A stretch of DNA of 64,000 nt from Sphingomonas_Q fennica_A (GCA_036946415.1 JAQIJD010000003.1:124001-188000); one strand, 5' to 3'. Counted from the first letter of the stretch, positions 36,749 to 45,768 are shown. The notes: generated by a model from the letters alone, not told the origin. Made by a program: numbers and translations.

Positions 36749-37507
36749 TCACAGCATCATCCCGTCATAGCCCGGCTCGACTCCGTCCGGCAGCGCGGCG
36801 CACAGGCGGCGATAATCCATCGACTGGTCCATATGCGTCAGCACCGCCCGTCTCGGCCGCAGCCGATCGATCCAGTCGAGCGTCTCGTCCAGATGCGCAT
36901 GGCTCGGATGCGGCGCCCGGCGCAGCGCATCGACGATCCAGATATCGAGGCCGGCGAAGACCGCCTCCATCTCGGGCGTCAGCCGGCTGACATCGGTCGA
37001 ATAGCCGATCGACCGGCCGCCATGGTCGAAGCGCAGCCCGGCCGAGGTGATGGCGCCGTGCGGCTGATCGACGGCGGTGACGACAAGATCGCCGATCGTC
37101 TGCCGCTCGGTCAGCGTCTCCGCCGCAATCGTCGCCGGATAGCCGTCACGCCCCGCAAAGGCATAGCCGAAGCGCGCCTTCAAGGCCGCCAGATCGGCGG
37201 CGCGCGCATAGCCCGGCACCGGCGATCCGCGCTGGTGGAAGACCTGGCGGAGATCGTCGATGCCGTGGGTGTGATCGGCATGGTCGTGCGTCCAGACGAC
37301 CGCGTCGAGGCGATCCGTGCCGGCCGCCAGCAATTGCTCCCGCATGTCGGGCCCGGTGTCGACCAGCAGCCGTGTTGTCGCCGTGTCGATCAGAATCGCG
37401 GCGCGCAGCCGGCGATTGCGGGGCTCGGCCGGATCGCAGGCCCCCCAGTCGCCACCGATCCGCGGCACACCCGATGACGTGCCGCAACCGAGGATGCGCG
37501 CCTTCAC
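36749..37507 (-). CDS. PhnP-like metallo-beta-lactamase-fold hydrolase
   Basis: The 252-residue protein starts MKARILGCGTSSGVPRIGGDWGACDP as in PhnP and related phosphodiesterases, and has the metal site THDHADHTHGIDD, followed by later ligands in PHGAIT, YSTDVS and LTHMDQSMDY. PhnP cleaves cyclic phosphate esters in phosphonate breakdown, but without phn genes nearby the substrate here is open. Its ATG overlaps the tatD stop by 4 nt. Confidence 0.88.
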   Translation of the reverse strand: MKARILGCGTSSGVPRIGGDWGACDPAEPRNRRLRAAILIDTATTRLLVDTGPDMREQLLAAGTDRLDAVVWTHDHADHTHGIDDLRQVFHQRGSPVPGYARAADLAALKARFGYAFAGRDGYPATIAAETLTERQTIGDLVVTAVDQPHGAITSAGLRFDHGGRSIGYSTDVSRLTPEMEAVFAGLDIWIVDALRRAPHPSHAHLDETLDWIDRLRPRRAVLTHMDQSMDYRRLCAALPDGVEPGYDGMML

Positions 37508-38280
37508 GCGCGCGCCTTGGTGAAGAGGCCGTGGAAATTATCGGCCGTAACCTCCGCCAATCGCTCGACAGTCTCGCCGCGGAGACCGGCCAGCATCCGC
37601 GCCGTATCGGCGACGAATGCCGGCTCCCCGGTCTTGCCCCGATGCGGCACCGGCGCGAGGAAGGGCGCATCGGTTTCGATCAGCAGGCGGTCGGCCGGGA
37701 TCGCCGCCGCCGTCGCCTGGAGATCGCGCGCGTTACGGAAGGTGACGATGCCCGAGATGGATATGAAACATCCCAGATCTAATGCGATACGCGCGAAGTC
37801 TGCGGAGGCGGTGAAGCAATGGATGACGGCGGGATAGGGCCCCTTCCCCATCTCCTCAGCCATGATCGCCGCCGTATCCGCCTCGGCGTCGCGGGTATGA
37901 ACGATCAGCGGCAGGCGCGTCTGGCGCGCCGCGGCGATATGCGCGCGGAAGCTCGCCTGCTGGCGGGCGCGATCCGAACGATCGTAATGATAGTCGAGCC
38001 CGCTCTCGCCGATCGCGATCACCTTCGGATGCGCGGCCTGCGCCACCAGCCGCGCCGTATCGACATCCGCATGGCCGTCGGCTTCGTGCGGGTGGATGCC
38101 GATCGAGGCCCAGATGCCGTCATGCCGTTCGGCTGTGCCGACCACCGCCTCCCATTCGCTCGCCCGGGTCGAGATGTTGAGCATCGTCTCCACCCCCGCA
38201 GCGCGCGCGCGGGCGATCACCGCCGGCTGATCCTCGATCAGGCCGGGATAATTGAGGTGGCAGTGGCTGTCGACGAACAT
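37504..38280 (-). CDS. TatD family metal-dependent DNase
   Basis: A 258-residue TIM-barrel hydrolase with MFVDSHCHLNYPG (HxH metal site), IGIHPHEAD, AIGESGLDYHYD, LIVHTRDAE, VIHCFTAS and IETDAPFLAP. TatD proteins are 3'-exonucleases acting on damaged DNA or RNA. The ATG at 38280 shares one base with the metG stop. It follows metG and holB-tmk as in many proteobacteria. Confidence 0.94.
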   Translation of the reverse strand: MFVDSHCHLNYPGLIEDQPAVIARARAAGVETMLNISTRASEWEAVVGTAERHDGIWASIGIHPHEADGHADVDTARLVAQAAHPKVIAIGESGLDYHYDRSDRARQQASFRAHIAAARQTRLPLIVHTRDAEADTAAIMAEEMGKGPYPAVIHCFTASADFARIALDLGCFISISGIVTFRNARDLQATAAAIPADRLLIETDAPFLAPVPHRGKTGEPAFVADTARMLAGLRGETVERLAEVTADNFHGLFTKARA

Positions 38281-39809
38281 CAGGCTGCCTCCTTCGCCTC
38301 CAGCCGCGGGAAGACGCCCGCGGGCGGCGGCAGCACGAGGCCGGGCGCGAGGCGCTGCCCGAGATGCGCGAAGTCGCGGGCGTCCGCCCCCTGCCCCAGT
38401 TGATCGAGCAGCCGGTCCGCGCTCGCCGGGATCGCCCAGCGGACGAGGATGGCGAGCTGGCGCACCGCGTCCGCCGCTTCGTAGAGGACGGCATCGGCGG
38501 CGGCGGGATCGGTCTTGCGCAGCGCCCAGGGGGCGGCATCGGCGAAATAGCGATTGGCCTCGGCCACCGCCTCCCAAATCGCCTCCAGCGCACGATGCGG
38601 CGCCAGCGCCGCCATCGCCTCGTCGAGCTTCGCCCTGGCGGTGGCGAGCGCCGGCAGCAATGGCCCCGCCGCATCCGCCGGCGCCGGCACGAACCCGCCG
38701 CAGCTTTTGGCGATGATCGACAGGCAGCGCTGCGCCAGATTGCCGAGGCCGTTGGCGAGATCGGCATTGCTGCGCGTCACGATCGCGTCCGGGCTGTAGG
38801 TTCCGTCCTGTCCGAAGCTCACCTCGCGCAGGAGGAAATAGCGGAGCGGATCGACGCCATAGGTTTCGGCCAGCCCGATCGGATCGATGACGTTGCCGAG
38901 CGATTTCGACATCTTCTCGCCGCGGTTGAGGACGAAGCCGTGGCCGAACACCGCCTTCGGGCAGGGCAGCCCCGCGGACATCAGGAAAGCCGGCCAGTAG
39001 ACCGCGTGGAAGCGGACGATATCCTTGCCGATGATGTGCAGGTCCGCAGGCCAGAAGCGTGCCATCGCCGCCGTCTCGTCGGGATAGCCGAGGCCGGTCA
39101 GATAATTGGTGAGCGCATCCACCCAGACGTACATGACATGGCCGTCGGCATCGGGCACCGGCACGCCCCAATCGAAACTCGTCCGGGACACCGACAGGTC
39201 GGACAGGCCACCACGAACGAATGCAAGCACTTCGTTCCGCCGGCTCTCGGGCTGTATGAAGTCGGGATGCGCCTCGTAATGCGCCAGCAGCCGGTCCTGG
39301 AAGGCGGACAGGCGGAAGAACCAGCTTTCTTCGACCGTCCATTCGACCGGCGTGCCCTGCGGCGAGAGCTTCACGCCCCCCTCCCCGTCGACGATCTCCT
39401 TCTCGTCGTAGAAGGCCTCGTCGCGCACCGAATACCAACCTTCGTAGCGGCCGAGGTAGAGGTCGCCCGACGCCTCCATCGCCCGCCAGATCGCTTGGCT
39501 GGCGCGATGATGCACCGGCTCCGTGGTGCGGATATAGCGATCGTACGAGATGTTGAGGAGGTCGTCCATCTCCCTGAATGCGCTCGACATTCTATCGACC
39601 AGTTGCTGCGGCGTGCAGCCTTCGTCGCGCGCCTTCTGCGCCATCTTCAGGCCATGTTCGTCGGTGCCGGTCATGAAGAAGACGTCGCGCCCGGCGAGCC
39701 GCTGATAGCGGGCGATGGCGTCGGCCGCGATCACCTCATAGGCGAAGCCGATGTGCGGCTTGCCGTTAGGGTAGGCGATGGCGGTGGTGATGTAGAAGGG
39801 TTCGGCCAT
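38280..39809 (-). CDS. metG: Methionyl-tRNA synthetase
   Basis: The 509-residue enzyme charges initiator and elongator tRNA-Met. It has the class I motifs PNGKPHIGFAYEVIAADAIA with MTGTDEHGLK, and KMSKS at residues 299-303. The zinc-knuckle cysteines are missing and there is no C-terminal EMAP-type tRNA-binding domain, so it is the short form common in alphaproteobacteria. About 40 nt separate it from holB. Confidence 0.96.
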   Translation of the reverse strand: MAEPFYITTAIAYPNGKPHIGFAYEVIAADAIARYQRLAGRDVFFMTGTDEHGLKMAQKARDEGCTPQQLVDRMSSAFREMDDLLNISYDRYIRTTEPVHHRASQAIWRAMEASGDLYLGRYEGWYSVRDEAFYDEKEIVDGEGGVKLSPQGTPVEWTVEESWFFRLSAFQDRLLAHYEAHPDFIQPESRRNEVLAFVRGGLSDLSVSRTSFDWGVPVPDADGHVMYVWVDALTNYLTGLGYPDETAAMARFWPADLHIIGKDIVRFHAVYWPAFLMSAGLPCPKAVFGHGFVLNRGEKMSKSLGNVIDPIGLAETYGVDPLRYFLLREVSFGQDGTYSPDAIVTRSNADLANGLGNLAQRCLSIIAKSCGGFVPAPADAAGPLLPALATARAKLDEAMAALAPHRALEAIWEAVAEANRYFADAAPWALRKTDPAAADAVLYEAADAVRQLAILVRWAIPASADRLLDQLGQGADARDFAHLGQRLAPGLVLPPPAGVFPRLEAKEAA

Positions 39810-39849
39810 GCCGGCGGCTTTAGAGCCTGATCGTCCGGCGTGGAAGGGT

Positions 39850-40803
39850 TCAGCGTGGCGCGACGCTCGCCACCAGCCCCGCCAGTTCGAAGGCGGTCGC
39901 CTGCGGATCGAGAGAAAGGCGGACCGCGCCCTCCGCCAGCCCCCGCGCCTTTTCCCACGCGCCGATCGCCGTCGCTAGCGCGGGCCCCTGCCGCCCGCGT
40001 GCGGCGCGGGCGATGCGCGCCGGCGCGCGCTCCAAGAACAGTTCGTAGCGCGCCTGTGCCGCCTTGGTGCCGAGCGCGCGCGCCAGCCGCGTGCGTTCGC
40101 CATTGCCGGGATCGCCCGTCTCCGCCAGCCGGTCGATCGCCAGATCGAGCGCCGCCACGTCCAGCCCGGCGAAGCGCAATGCGGTGCCGGGGGCGCCGCC
40201 GGCCAGCGGCGCCAGGGTAGCCGCCTCCGCCGGATCGTCGAGCGTCTGTCGCAGCACCGCTGCGACCTCCTCGGCCGAGAGCGGCTGGAAGCGCAGCAGG
40301 CGGCAGCGCGAACGGATCGTCGGCAGCAGCCGGCCCGGCGCGTGGCTGACGAGGAGGAAGGTGGTCCCCTGCGGCGGTTCCTCCAGATTCTTGAGCAGCG
40401 CATTCGCCGCGCCGCGTTCCAGATCGTCGACCGCGTCGATCAGGATCACCCGCCGCGGCGACAGCGAAGGACTGGTCGCGAACATCGGCCCCAGCGCGCG
40501 GACCTGCGCCACGCTGATCGAGCGCGCCAGTTCGCGCGACGCCCCCTCCTTCTCCAGCCGGGCGATCCGGCGGTAATCGGGGTGCGACCCCGCCTCGATC
40601 AGCCGCGCCGCCGGATCGTCCGCCGGCGTCTCGAAGCGCGGCCCGGCGGCGCCGGTCAGCAGGTGCAGGGCCGCCGCCTCGGCAAAGCGGGCCTTGCCGA
40701 TGCCCTGTGCGCCCGCCAGCAGCCAGGCATGATGCAGCCGCCCGTCGCCGGCCGCCGCGGTGAACGCCGCCACCTGCGCGGCATGGCCGACCAGCCCGCT
40801 CAC
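39850..40803 (-). CDS. holB: DNA polymerase III delta' subunit
   Basis: The 317-residue clamp-loader subunit has VGHAAQVAAFTAAAGDGRLHHAWLL near the N-terminus, a P-loop-like GAQGIGKARFA, and the conserved LLKNLEEPPQGTTFLLVSH and IRSRCRLLRFQPL motifs. The usual zinc-binding cysteines of DnaX/delta' are absent. The GTG start at 40803 overlaps the tmk stop, which fixes the start. Confidence 0.92.
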   Translation of the reverse strand: MSGLVGHAAQVAAFTAAAGDGRLHHAWLLAGAQGIGKARFAEAAALHLLTGAAGPRFETPADDPAARLIEAGSHPDYRRIARLEKEGASRELARSISVAQVRALGPMFATSPSLSPRRVILIDAVDDLERGAANALLKNLEEPPQGTTFLLVSHAPGRLLPTIRSRCRLLRFQPLSAEEVAAVLRQTLDDPAEAATLAPLAGGAPGTALRFAGLDVAALDLAIDRLAETGDPGNGERTRLARALGTKAAQARYELFLERAPARIARAARGRQGPALATAIGAWEKARGLAEGAVRLSLDPQATAFELAGLVASVAPR

Positions 40804-41414
40804 AGCAGGTCCGCCAGCGCCGCCAGCGCCCGCGCCGTCACCGTATCGGGGTCGCCCGCCGCGTCGATCACGCGGAACCGTTCCAGCTCCGCCGCTGCGA
40901 GGCTCCCGAAACTGGCGGCGACGGCGGCGTGGAAGGCCGGCCCGCGCGCCGCCATCCGGTCCGCCGCCGCCTCGCGTCGCAGCCCCTCGGCGGGGTCCAG
41001 CGCCAGCAGCAAGGTGCGATCGGGCAGCAGCCCGCCCGATCCGATGGCGTGCAGCGCGCGGATCGCCGCCTCGCCCACGCCGCCCGCCCCGCCCTGATAG
41101 GCGATCGAACTGTCCAGGAAGCGGTCGCACAGCACCCAGCGGCCTGCGGCGAGCGCGGGGCGGATGACGCGTTCGACATGGTCGGCCCGCGCCGCGGCGA
41201 ACAGCAGCGCTTCGGCCCCCGCCCCCCAGCGATCCGCGCCGCCCGCCAGCACCAGCGCGCGGATCGCCTCCGCGCCGGGGCTGCCGCCGGGTTCGCGCGT
41301 CACCAGCACGTCATGCCCCCGCGCACGCAAGGCTTCGGCCAGCCGCGCCGCCTGCGTCGACTTGCCGGCGCCCTCGCCCCCTTCGAGGCTGACGAACCGG
41401 CCGCGCGCCGTCAC
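40800..41414 (-). CDS. tmk: Thymidylate kinase
   Basis: Tmk phosphorylates dTMP to dTDP. The 204-residue protein has the P-loop FVSLEGGEGAGKST, the TREPGGSPGAEAIR loop, DRFLDSSIAYQGG and a LID with basic residues. The GTG at 41414 overlaps the stop of the carboxypeptidase gene. The tmk-holB pair is standard. Confidence 0.95.
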   Translation of the reverse strand: MTARGRFVSLEGGEGAGKSTQAARLAEALRARGHDVLVTREPGGSPGAEAIRALVLAGGADRWGAGAEALLFAAARADHVERVIRPALAAGRWVLCDRFLDSSIAYQGGAGGVGEAAIRALHAIGSGGLLPDRTLLLALDPAEGLRREAAADRMAARGPAFHAAVAASFGSLAAAELERFRVIDAAGDPDTVTARALAALADLL

Positions 41415-42619
41415 GCCCCGAACAGGCGGCGGACGCCGGCGGCAATCCGATCGAGGAAGCCCGCCTCGCCCACCGCAGCGCCCGCCACCAGTGGCAGCAT
41501 CTGCGGCGGCGCATCGGCGGTGCGGACCATCAGGTCGGCGATATGCTGGCCCTTGGCGATCGGCGCCTTGATTGGCCCCTGATAGACCACGGACACCTTC
41601 ATGTCCTGGCCGAGGCCCGCCGGCACCGTCACCGTCAGGTCGCGCGCGGCGACGAGCGGCACGGTCGCGGCGTCGCCCTGCTGGACGCGGGCGGTGCCCG
41701 CCGACCTGCCGGCGGCGAGCACGGGCTTGGCCGTCCACGCGCGGAAGCCCCAGTTCATGAAGGAGACGGACTGGTCGATCCGCTGGTTGAACGAGGTCAG
41801 CCCCGCCAGCACCATCACCAGCCGCCGCCCGTTCTGGATGGCCGAGCCGGTGAAGCCGTAGCCCGCCTCCTCGGTATGGCCGGTCTTGAGGCCATCGGCC
41901 CCGGCGACGCGGCCGAGCAGCGGATCGCGATTGGCCTGGGTGATCGCGGCGCCCGAACCTAACGTCTTGCCCCAGGTGAAGTTCGGGCGGCTGTAGAAGG
42001 TCTTGTAGAGCTGCGGGAACCGTTCAATCGTGGCGGAGGCGAGCGTGGCGAGATCGCGCGCGCTCACATAGGTCACGCCATTGTCGGGCCAGCCGTTGGA
42101 CGTGCCGAAATTGCTGTTGGTCAGGCCCAGTTCCTTCGCCCGCTGGTTCATCAGCGCGACGAACGCCGGTTCGGTGCCGGCGATCTGCTCGGCCAGCACC
42201 ACGCAGGCGTCGTTGCCGGACAAGGTGACGATGCCGAACAGCAGATTGGCGACCGAGACCTGCTCGCCGGGCGAGAGGAACATGGTGGAGCCGGCCTTCG
42301 GCCCATGCCACTGGCGCCACGTCTCGGGCCGCACCGTCGCCATCGTATCCAGCTTCAGCTCGCCCTTGCGGATGAGATCGAAGGCGACATAGACCGTCAT
42401 CATCTTCGCCATCGAGGCGGGCGGGATGCGCCGGTCGGCATCCTTGGCGTAGAGCACCGCGCCGGACGACAGATCCTTCATGAAGGCGATGGGCGCCGGC
42501 GTTTCGAACGGCGGCGCGGCGGCGCGCGCGGCGCCGAAAGCCAGGCCGGCGGCGGCGATCGGGGTGGCGATACGGAAAAGCAAGTGTGCCATCCTGTCCT
42601 CAAGCGGCTGAAAGGTCAT
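41411..42619 (-). CDS. D-alanyl-D-alanine carboxypeptidase (PBP5/6 type)
   Basis: A 402-residue serine carboxypeptidase that trims D-Ala from peptidoglycan stem peptides. The catalytic motifs are SMAK (Ser69), SGN (134-136) and KTG (245-247), followed by a C-terminal beta-domain and an amphipathic tail for membrane attachment. The ATG at 42619 overlaps the rlpA stop; the ATG at 42592 (MAHLLFRIATP) gives a cleaner signal peptide and may be the true start. It is grouped with rlpA and mltB in a peptidoglycan-remodelling run. Confidence 0.93.
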   Translation of the reverse strand: MTFQPLEDRMAHLLFRIATPIAAAGLAFGAARAAAPPFETPAPIAFMKDLSSGAVLYAKDADRRIPPASMAKMMTVYVAFDLIRKGELKLDTMATVRPETWRQWHGPKAGSTMFLSPGEQVSVANLLFGIVTLSGNDACVVLAEQIAGTEPAFVALMNQRAKELGLTNSNFGTSNGWPDNGVTYVSARDLATLASATIERFPQLYKTFYSRPNFTWGKTLGSGAAITQANRDPLLGRVAGADGLKTGHTEEAGYGFTGSAIQNGRRLVMVLAGLTSFNQRIDQSVSFMNWGFRAWTAKPVLAAGRSAGTARVQQGDAATVPLVAARDLTVTVPAGLGQDMKVSVVYQGPIKAPIAKGQHIADLMVRTADAPPQMLPLVAGAAVGEAGFLDRIAAGVRRLFGA

Positions 42620-43494
42620 TGGGCCGGCTTCACCAGCCGCGCGCCCTGATAGCCGCGCGCGCCCATCTGCGCCAGCACGAGCGTGGCGGACGGTTCGTCG
42701 GGATAGGGGCCGAGGCGGACGCGGTAGAGGCCGTTCGCCTGGCTAACCTGGCCGCCCACCTCGCGCGCCAGCCGGGCGGCGCGATCGGGATCGCCATAGG
42801 CGCCGATCTGGACCGACCAGCCGGCGGTGACGCTCGTCTGCGGGATCGCCTGCGGCACCACCGGCGGCGGATCGGGTGCGCGCGCCAGCATCCGGCGGCG
42901 GCCCTCGGCCAGCTCGCTTTCGGTGGCGTACGGCAGGTCGCGCGCCGCCGAACCGGAGCGGAGCGCGAGGCGATCGGCCTCTGCCGGCACCACCCGCCGG
43001 ACGCGGACCGGGCCGATGCCGGCGCGGTCGATCCCCAGCATCTGCGCCGCGCGGCGCGACAGATCGATGATGCGGTTGGGCACGAACGGCCCGCGATCGT
43101 TGACGCGGACGAGGATCGTACGCCCGGTGCGCAGCGAAGTGACCGCGGCATAGCTCGGCAGCGGCATCGTCTTGTGCGCCGCGCCGACCATGTCCATGTC
43201 GTACCGCTCGCCATTGGCGGTGAGACCGCCGTGGAAATCGGCGCCGTACCAGCTGGCGATGCCCACCTCGTCATAGGCGGGATCGTCGACCGGCGTGTAG
43301 GTGATGCCCAGCACCGTATAGGGTTTGCCGATCTTGACCGGCGTATCCGGCACCGGCCCGCGGGGGGCGGCAGGCGGCCGGGCGGTGGCCGGCGGGGCGG
43401 ACGTCCGCGGCGGCGGGGCCCGCCGCTCCCCCGCGCAGGCGGCCAGCGCCAGCGCCAGCAGCAGGCCGCCGCCGGCCCTATTCGACGATCGCAT
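42616..43494 (-). CDS. rlpA: RlpA-type lytic transglycosylase lipoprotein with SPOR domain
   Basis: A 292-residue lipoprotein. The chosen ATG gives a short signal with lipobox LAAC (Cys20). A Pro-rich linker is followed by the RlpA double-psi beta-barrel (about 75-160, with GIASWYGADFHGGLTANGE and VRVNDRGPFVPNRIIDLS) and a C-terminal SPOR domain (about 215-292, WSVQIGAYGDPDRAARLA) that binds denuded septal glycan. An upstream ATG at 43521 would put the lipobox too far inside. It overlaps the mltB end by 17 nt. Confidence 0.92.
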   Translation of the reverse strand: MRSSNRAGGGLLLALALAACAGERRAPPPRTSAPPATARPPAAPRGPVPDTPVKIGKPYTVLGITYTPVDDPAYDEVGIASWYGADFHGGLTANGERYDMDMVGAAHKTMPLPSYAAVTSLRTGRTILVRVNDRGPFVPNRIIDLSRRAAQMLGIDRAGIGPVRVRRVVPAEADRLALRSGSAARDLPYATESELAEGRRRMLARAPDPPPVVPQAIPQTSVTAGWSVQIGAYGDPDRAARLAREVGGQVSQANGLYRVRLGPYPDEPSATLVLAQMGARGYQGARLVKPAQ

Positions 43495-44533
43495 CGGCCA
43501 GCAGCGTGACGGACAGCGCATAATGGTTGGAGCAATTGTAGGAGAGGATCGGCCGGTAGTTGGTCGTCAGCAGATAGGCGGTGGCGCCGGGGCCGTCCGG
43601 CTCGATCAGCGTCACCATCTCGCGGTCGGCAGGTGCGCGGGCCCCCAGAGGCTGCACGCCCATCGCCCGCCATTCGGCCATCGTCAGCCAGCGGCTGTGC
43701 TGGGCGTGGACGCGGCCGCATTCGGGCGCGGTGGCGCGCGGGCGGAGCGCTGTGCGATCGATCGCATCGGGCACGCGCACGGGCACGCCCCACATCACCC
43801 CCGGCTTCCACCCGGCATCGGCCAGATAGCGGCCGATCGAGGCGAGCGCGTCCGCCTCGCTGGTCCAGATATCGGCGCGCCCGTCCCCGTCCCCGTCCGT
43901 CGCGAGGCGCAGGTAGGTGGAGGGCAGGAATTGCGGGAAGCCCGTGGCGCCCGCCCAGCTGCCCTTCAGCCGTTCGCGCGGCACGCCCTGATCGATCAGC
44001 TTCAGCGTCGCGAGATATTCGCCGGCGAACAGCGCCCGCCGCCGCCCGTCGAAGGCGAGGCTGGCGAGGCTGCGCGGCAGATCGAAAGTGCCGGTGACGG
44101 CGCCATAGCCCGTCTCCTGCCCGTAAATGCCGAGCAGGATCGGCCCCGCGACGCCCGTCTGCGCCTGCAACCCCGCCAGCCGCGCCGAAAGGTTGCCGAG
44201 CTTGGTCTTGCCGCGCTGGATGCGATAGGGTTCGACATGCTTGGCGCGATAGGGCGCAAAGGGCGGCGGCGGCGCGGGATTGCCCGAAAAGCCGCCCGGC
44301 TGCCGCTGGTCGAGCGCGACCACCCGCGGGTTGAAGGTCAAGGTCGCCAGCACCCCGTCGAAGGTCTGCGGCCGCACCCCCTCCGCCAGCGCGCGCGGGC
44401 GGAGCGTCGCGATATACTGGCGCAGCGCCTGATCCTGCGCGGACCATTCGGGCGCGGCCGCCCCCTCCTCCTGCGCGAAGGCGGGCGCGGCGAGGCACAG
44501 GGCAATGGCGGCGGCAAGGCGGAACGATCGCAT
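43478..44533 (-). CDS. mltB: MltB-type lytic murein transglycosylase
   Basis: A 351-residue secreted enzyme that cleaves the glycan strand with formation of 1,6-anhydroMurNAc. It has a signal peptide (LAAAIALCLAAPAFAQ), the catalytic Glu140 in GIYGQETGYG, and the GATGFPQFLPSTYLR motif of the MltB group; a short peptidoglycan-binding domain with KPGVMWG and GPGATAYLLT follows. There is no lipobox Cys, so it is probably soluble in the periplasm. It is the first gene of the mltB-rlpA-carboxypeptidase-tmk-holB-metG run. Confidence 0.9.
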   Translation of the reverse strand: MRSFRLAAAIALCLAAPAFAQEEGAAAPEWSAQDQALRQYIATLRPRALAEGVRPQTFDGVLATLTFNPRVVALDQRQPGGFSGNPAPPPPFAPYRAKHVEPYRIQRGKTKLGNLSARLAGLQAQTGVAGPILLGIYGQETGYGAVTGTFDLPRSLASLAFDGRRRALFAGEYLATLKLIDQGVPRERLKGSWAGATGFPQFLPSTYLRLATDGDGDGRADIWTSEADALASIGRYLADAGWKPGVMWGVPVRVPDAIDRTALRPRATAPECGRVHAQHSRWLTMAEWRAMGVQPLGARAPADREMVTLIEPDGPGATAYLLTTNYRPILSYNCSNHYALSVTLLADAIVE

Positions 44534-44632
44534 GGCACGAGGCTCTTACACGGAAAGCCCGGCACCGGAACCCTCGCCCCGCCCCCTCACCGCTTGCATC
44601 CCCCGCCCCATCGGCTCTAGCAGAAGCGCACC

Positions 44633-44692
44633 GGGCAGGTGGCCGAGTGGTTTAAGGCAGCGGTCTTGAAAACCACTGGAGTTACGTGCCCG
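44633..44692 (+). pseudogene. Truncated tRNA-Ser copy
   Basis: The 5' half of a class II tRNA-Ser can be read: an acceptor-like GGGCAGG, the D arm (GGCCGAGTGGTTTAAGGC) and the anticodon arm with loop CTTGAAA. The anticodon stem has a C-A mismatch (GCGGT / ACCAC), and the T arm (GGTTCGAATCC) and matching 3' acceptor are missing. It resembles the intact tRNA-Ser 100 nt downstream and is probably a remnant left by recombination or integration at a tRNA gene. Confidence 0.7.
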
Positions 44693-44795
44693 ACGGGGCG
44701 AAAAGGCGAGGACTTCTGCGGGTTTTCCGCTGAATCATGGTTGGGGCCGCAAACGCCCATAAGCATGTCGTAAGCGGTAAGCCGGCTTGTGGTAG

Positions 44796-44885
44796 GGAAG
44801 AGTGTCCGAGTGGTTTAAGGAACCGGTCTTGAAAACCGGCGAGCGGGCAACCGTTCCGTGGGTTCGAATCCCACCTCTTCCGCCA
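44796..44885 (+). tRNA. tRNA-Ser (anticodon UGA)
   Basis: This is a complete 90-nt class II tRNA with a 7-bp acceptor stem (GGAAGAG / CTCTTCC), discriminator G and encoded CCA. The D arm is TCCGAGTGGTTTAAGGA, the anticodon stem-loop CCGGT-CTTGAAA-ACCGG has the TGA anticodon, a long variable arm (CGAGCGGGCAACCGTTCCG) is present, and the T arm holds GGTTCGAATC. It reads UCA-type serine codons. The AT-rich TIR gene begins 61 nt downstream. Confidence 0.97.
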
Positions 44886-44946
44886 GCCCGTCTCATCTTT
44901 TCATTAGCCGCCTCCCTTCCCACGTCTGTGAGAGCAACGGGAGTTA

Positions 44947-45768
44947 ATGATGCCTCACAAGATTTTTCTCAGCCATAATCATAATGACAAGCCACTGGTA
45001 GAAGCGGTCGCGATCAAGCTCGCGTCTATCTTTGGGCAGGACCAAGTGTTTTACGACTCGTGGTCGATTCAGCCCGGGGACGGTATCATTGATAAGATGG
45101 ATAAGGGATTGGAGGCGCCAGAGTTTGTATTCTTTTTCGTTTCAAATAATAGTCTTGCTAGTGGTATGGTAAGATTGGAATGGCAGAACGCGCTTTACTC
45201 GGCATCTAAGGGAAAGACTCGGATAATTCCTGTGCGGATTGACAGCAGCGATATGCCCGCAGTTCTTAAACAAACCCTATTTGTCGATATGCATACAATA
45301 GGACTGGATGCAGCGATTGCGCAGATCGTCAGCGTCACACAAGGAAATGCCTCCTTTACGCCTCAGCACCTTGGCTTCTCAAACCTGAGCTATGCACGTA
45401 ACAGCGGAGTTGATCGCTCTGTTGAGATCACAGTCAAGGCGTCACACTTGATGGAGCCAAATCCTCATTTCGCGCTAGTCGTGGGCAATTCGGAGGGAGA
45501 GCTCGAATGGGAGATGGTCAACCGCCAACCCTTTATAGGGGGTTTTAACAAAGATGCGGTTAAAGCCAGCGGCGGCGGCACCGCTAGTTGCATTTCATTT
45601 CGACCTCTTGGCGGAGCACTTACCCCCTCGCATCCTTTGAGGTTCCGAGTGAAGCCGCGCGGCAAGGCGCCGGTCCAATTCCTTGGGCTCCATCACCAGA
45701 AAGGCGAAGCGGAATGGGTGCCAGTTCCGATGGACACAAGCGGTTTCGTAGGCGTCAAGATTTCATAA
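44947..45768 (+). CDS. TIR-domain protein with unassigned C-terminal domain
   Basis: The 273-residue protein begins with a TIR fold (residues 4 to about 125): KIFLSHNHNDKPLVEAVA as box 1, VFYDSWSIQPGDGIIDKM as the BB-loop region, FVFFFVSNNSLAS, then VRLEWQNAL with Glu78 at the position of the catalytic NADase glutamate, and RIIPVRID. Residues 145-273 form a beta-rich domain with no family I recognise. There is no membrane helix. Base composition is near 50% GC against about 70% around it, with codons such as ATA and AAT rare elsewhere. The start has GGGAG before ATGATG; the second ATG is equally possible. It stands alone next to tRNA-Ser, which suggests recent acquisition, and a role in anti-phage defence is likely but unproven. 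Confidence 0.85.
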   Translation: MMPHKIFLSHNHNDKPLVEAVAIKLASIFGQDQVFYDSWSIQPGDGIIDKMDKGLEAPEFVFFFVSNNSLASGMVRLEWQNALYSASKGKTRIIPVRIDSSDMPAVLKQTLFVDMHTIGLDAAIAQIVSVTQGNASFTPQHLGFSNLSYARNSGVDRSVEITVKASHLMEPNPHFALVVGNSEGELEWEMVNRQPFIGGFNKDAVKASGGGTASCISFRPLGGALTPSHPLRFRVKPRGKAPVQFLGLHHQKGEAEWVPVPMDTSGFVGVKIS

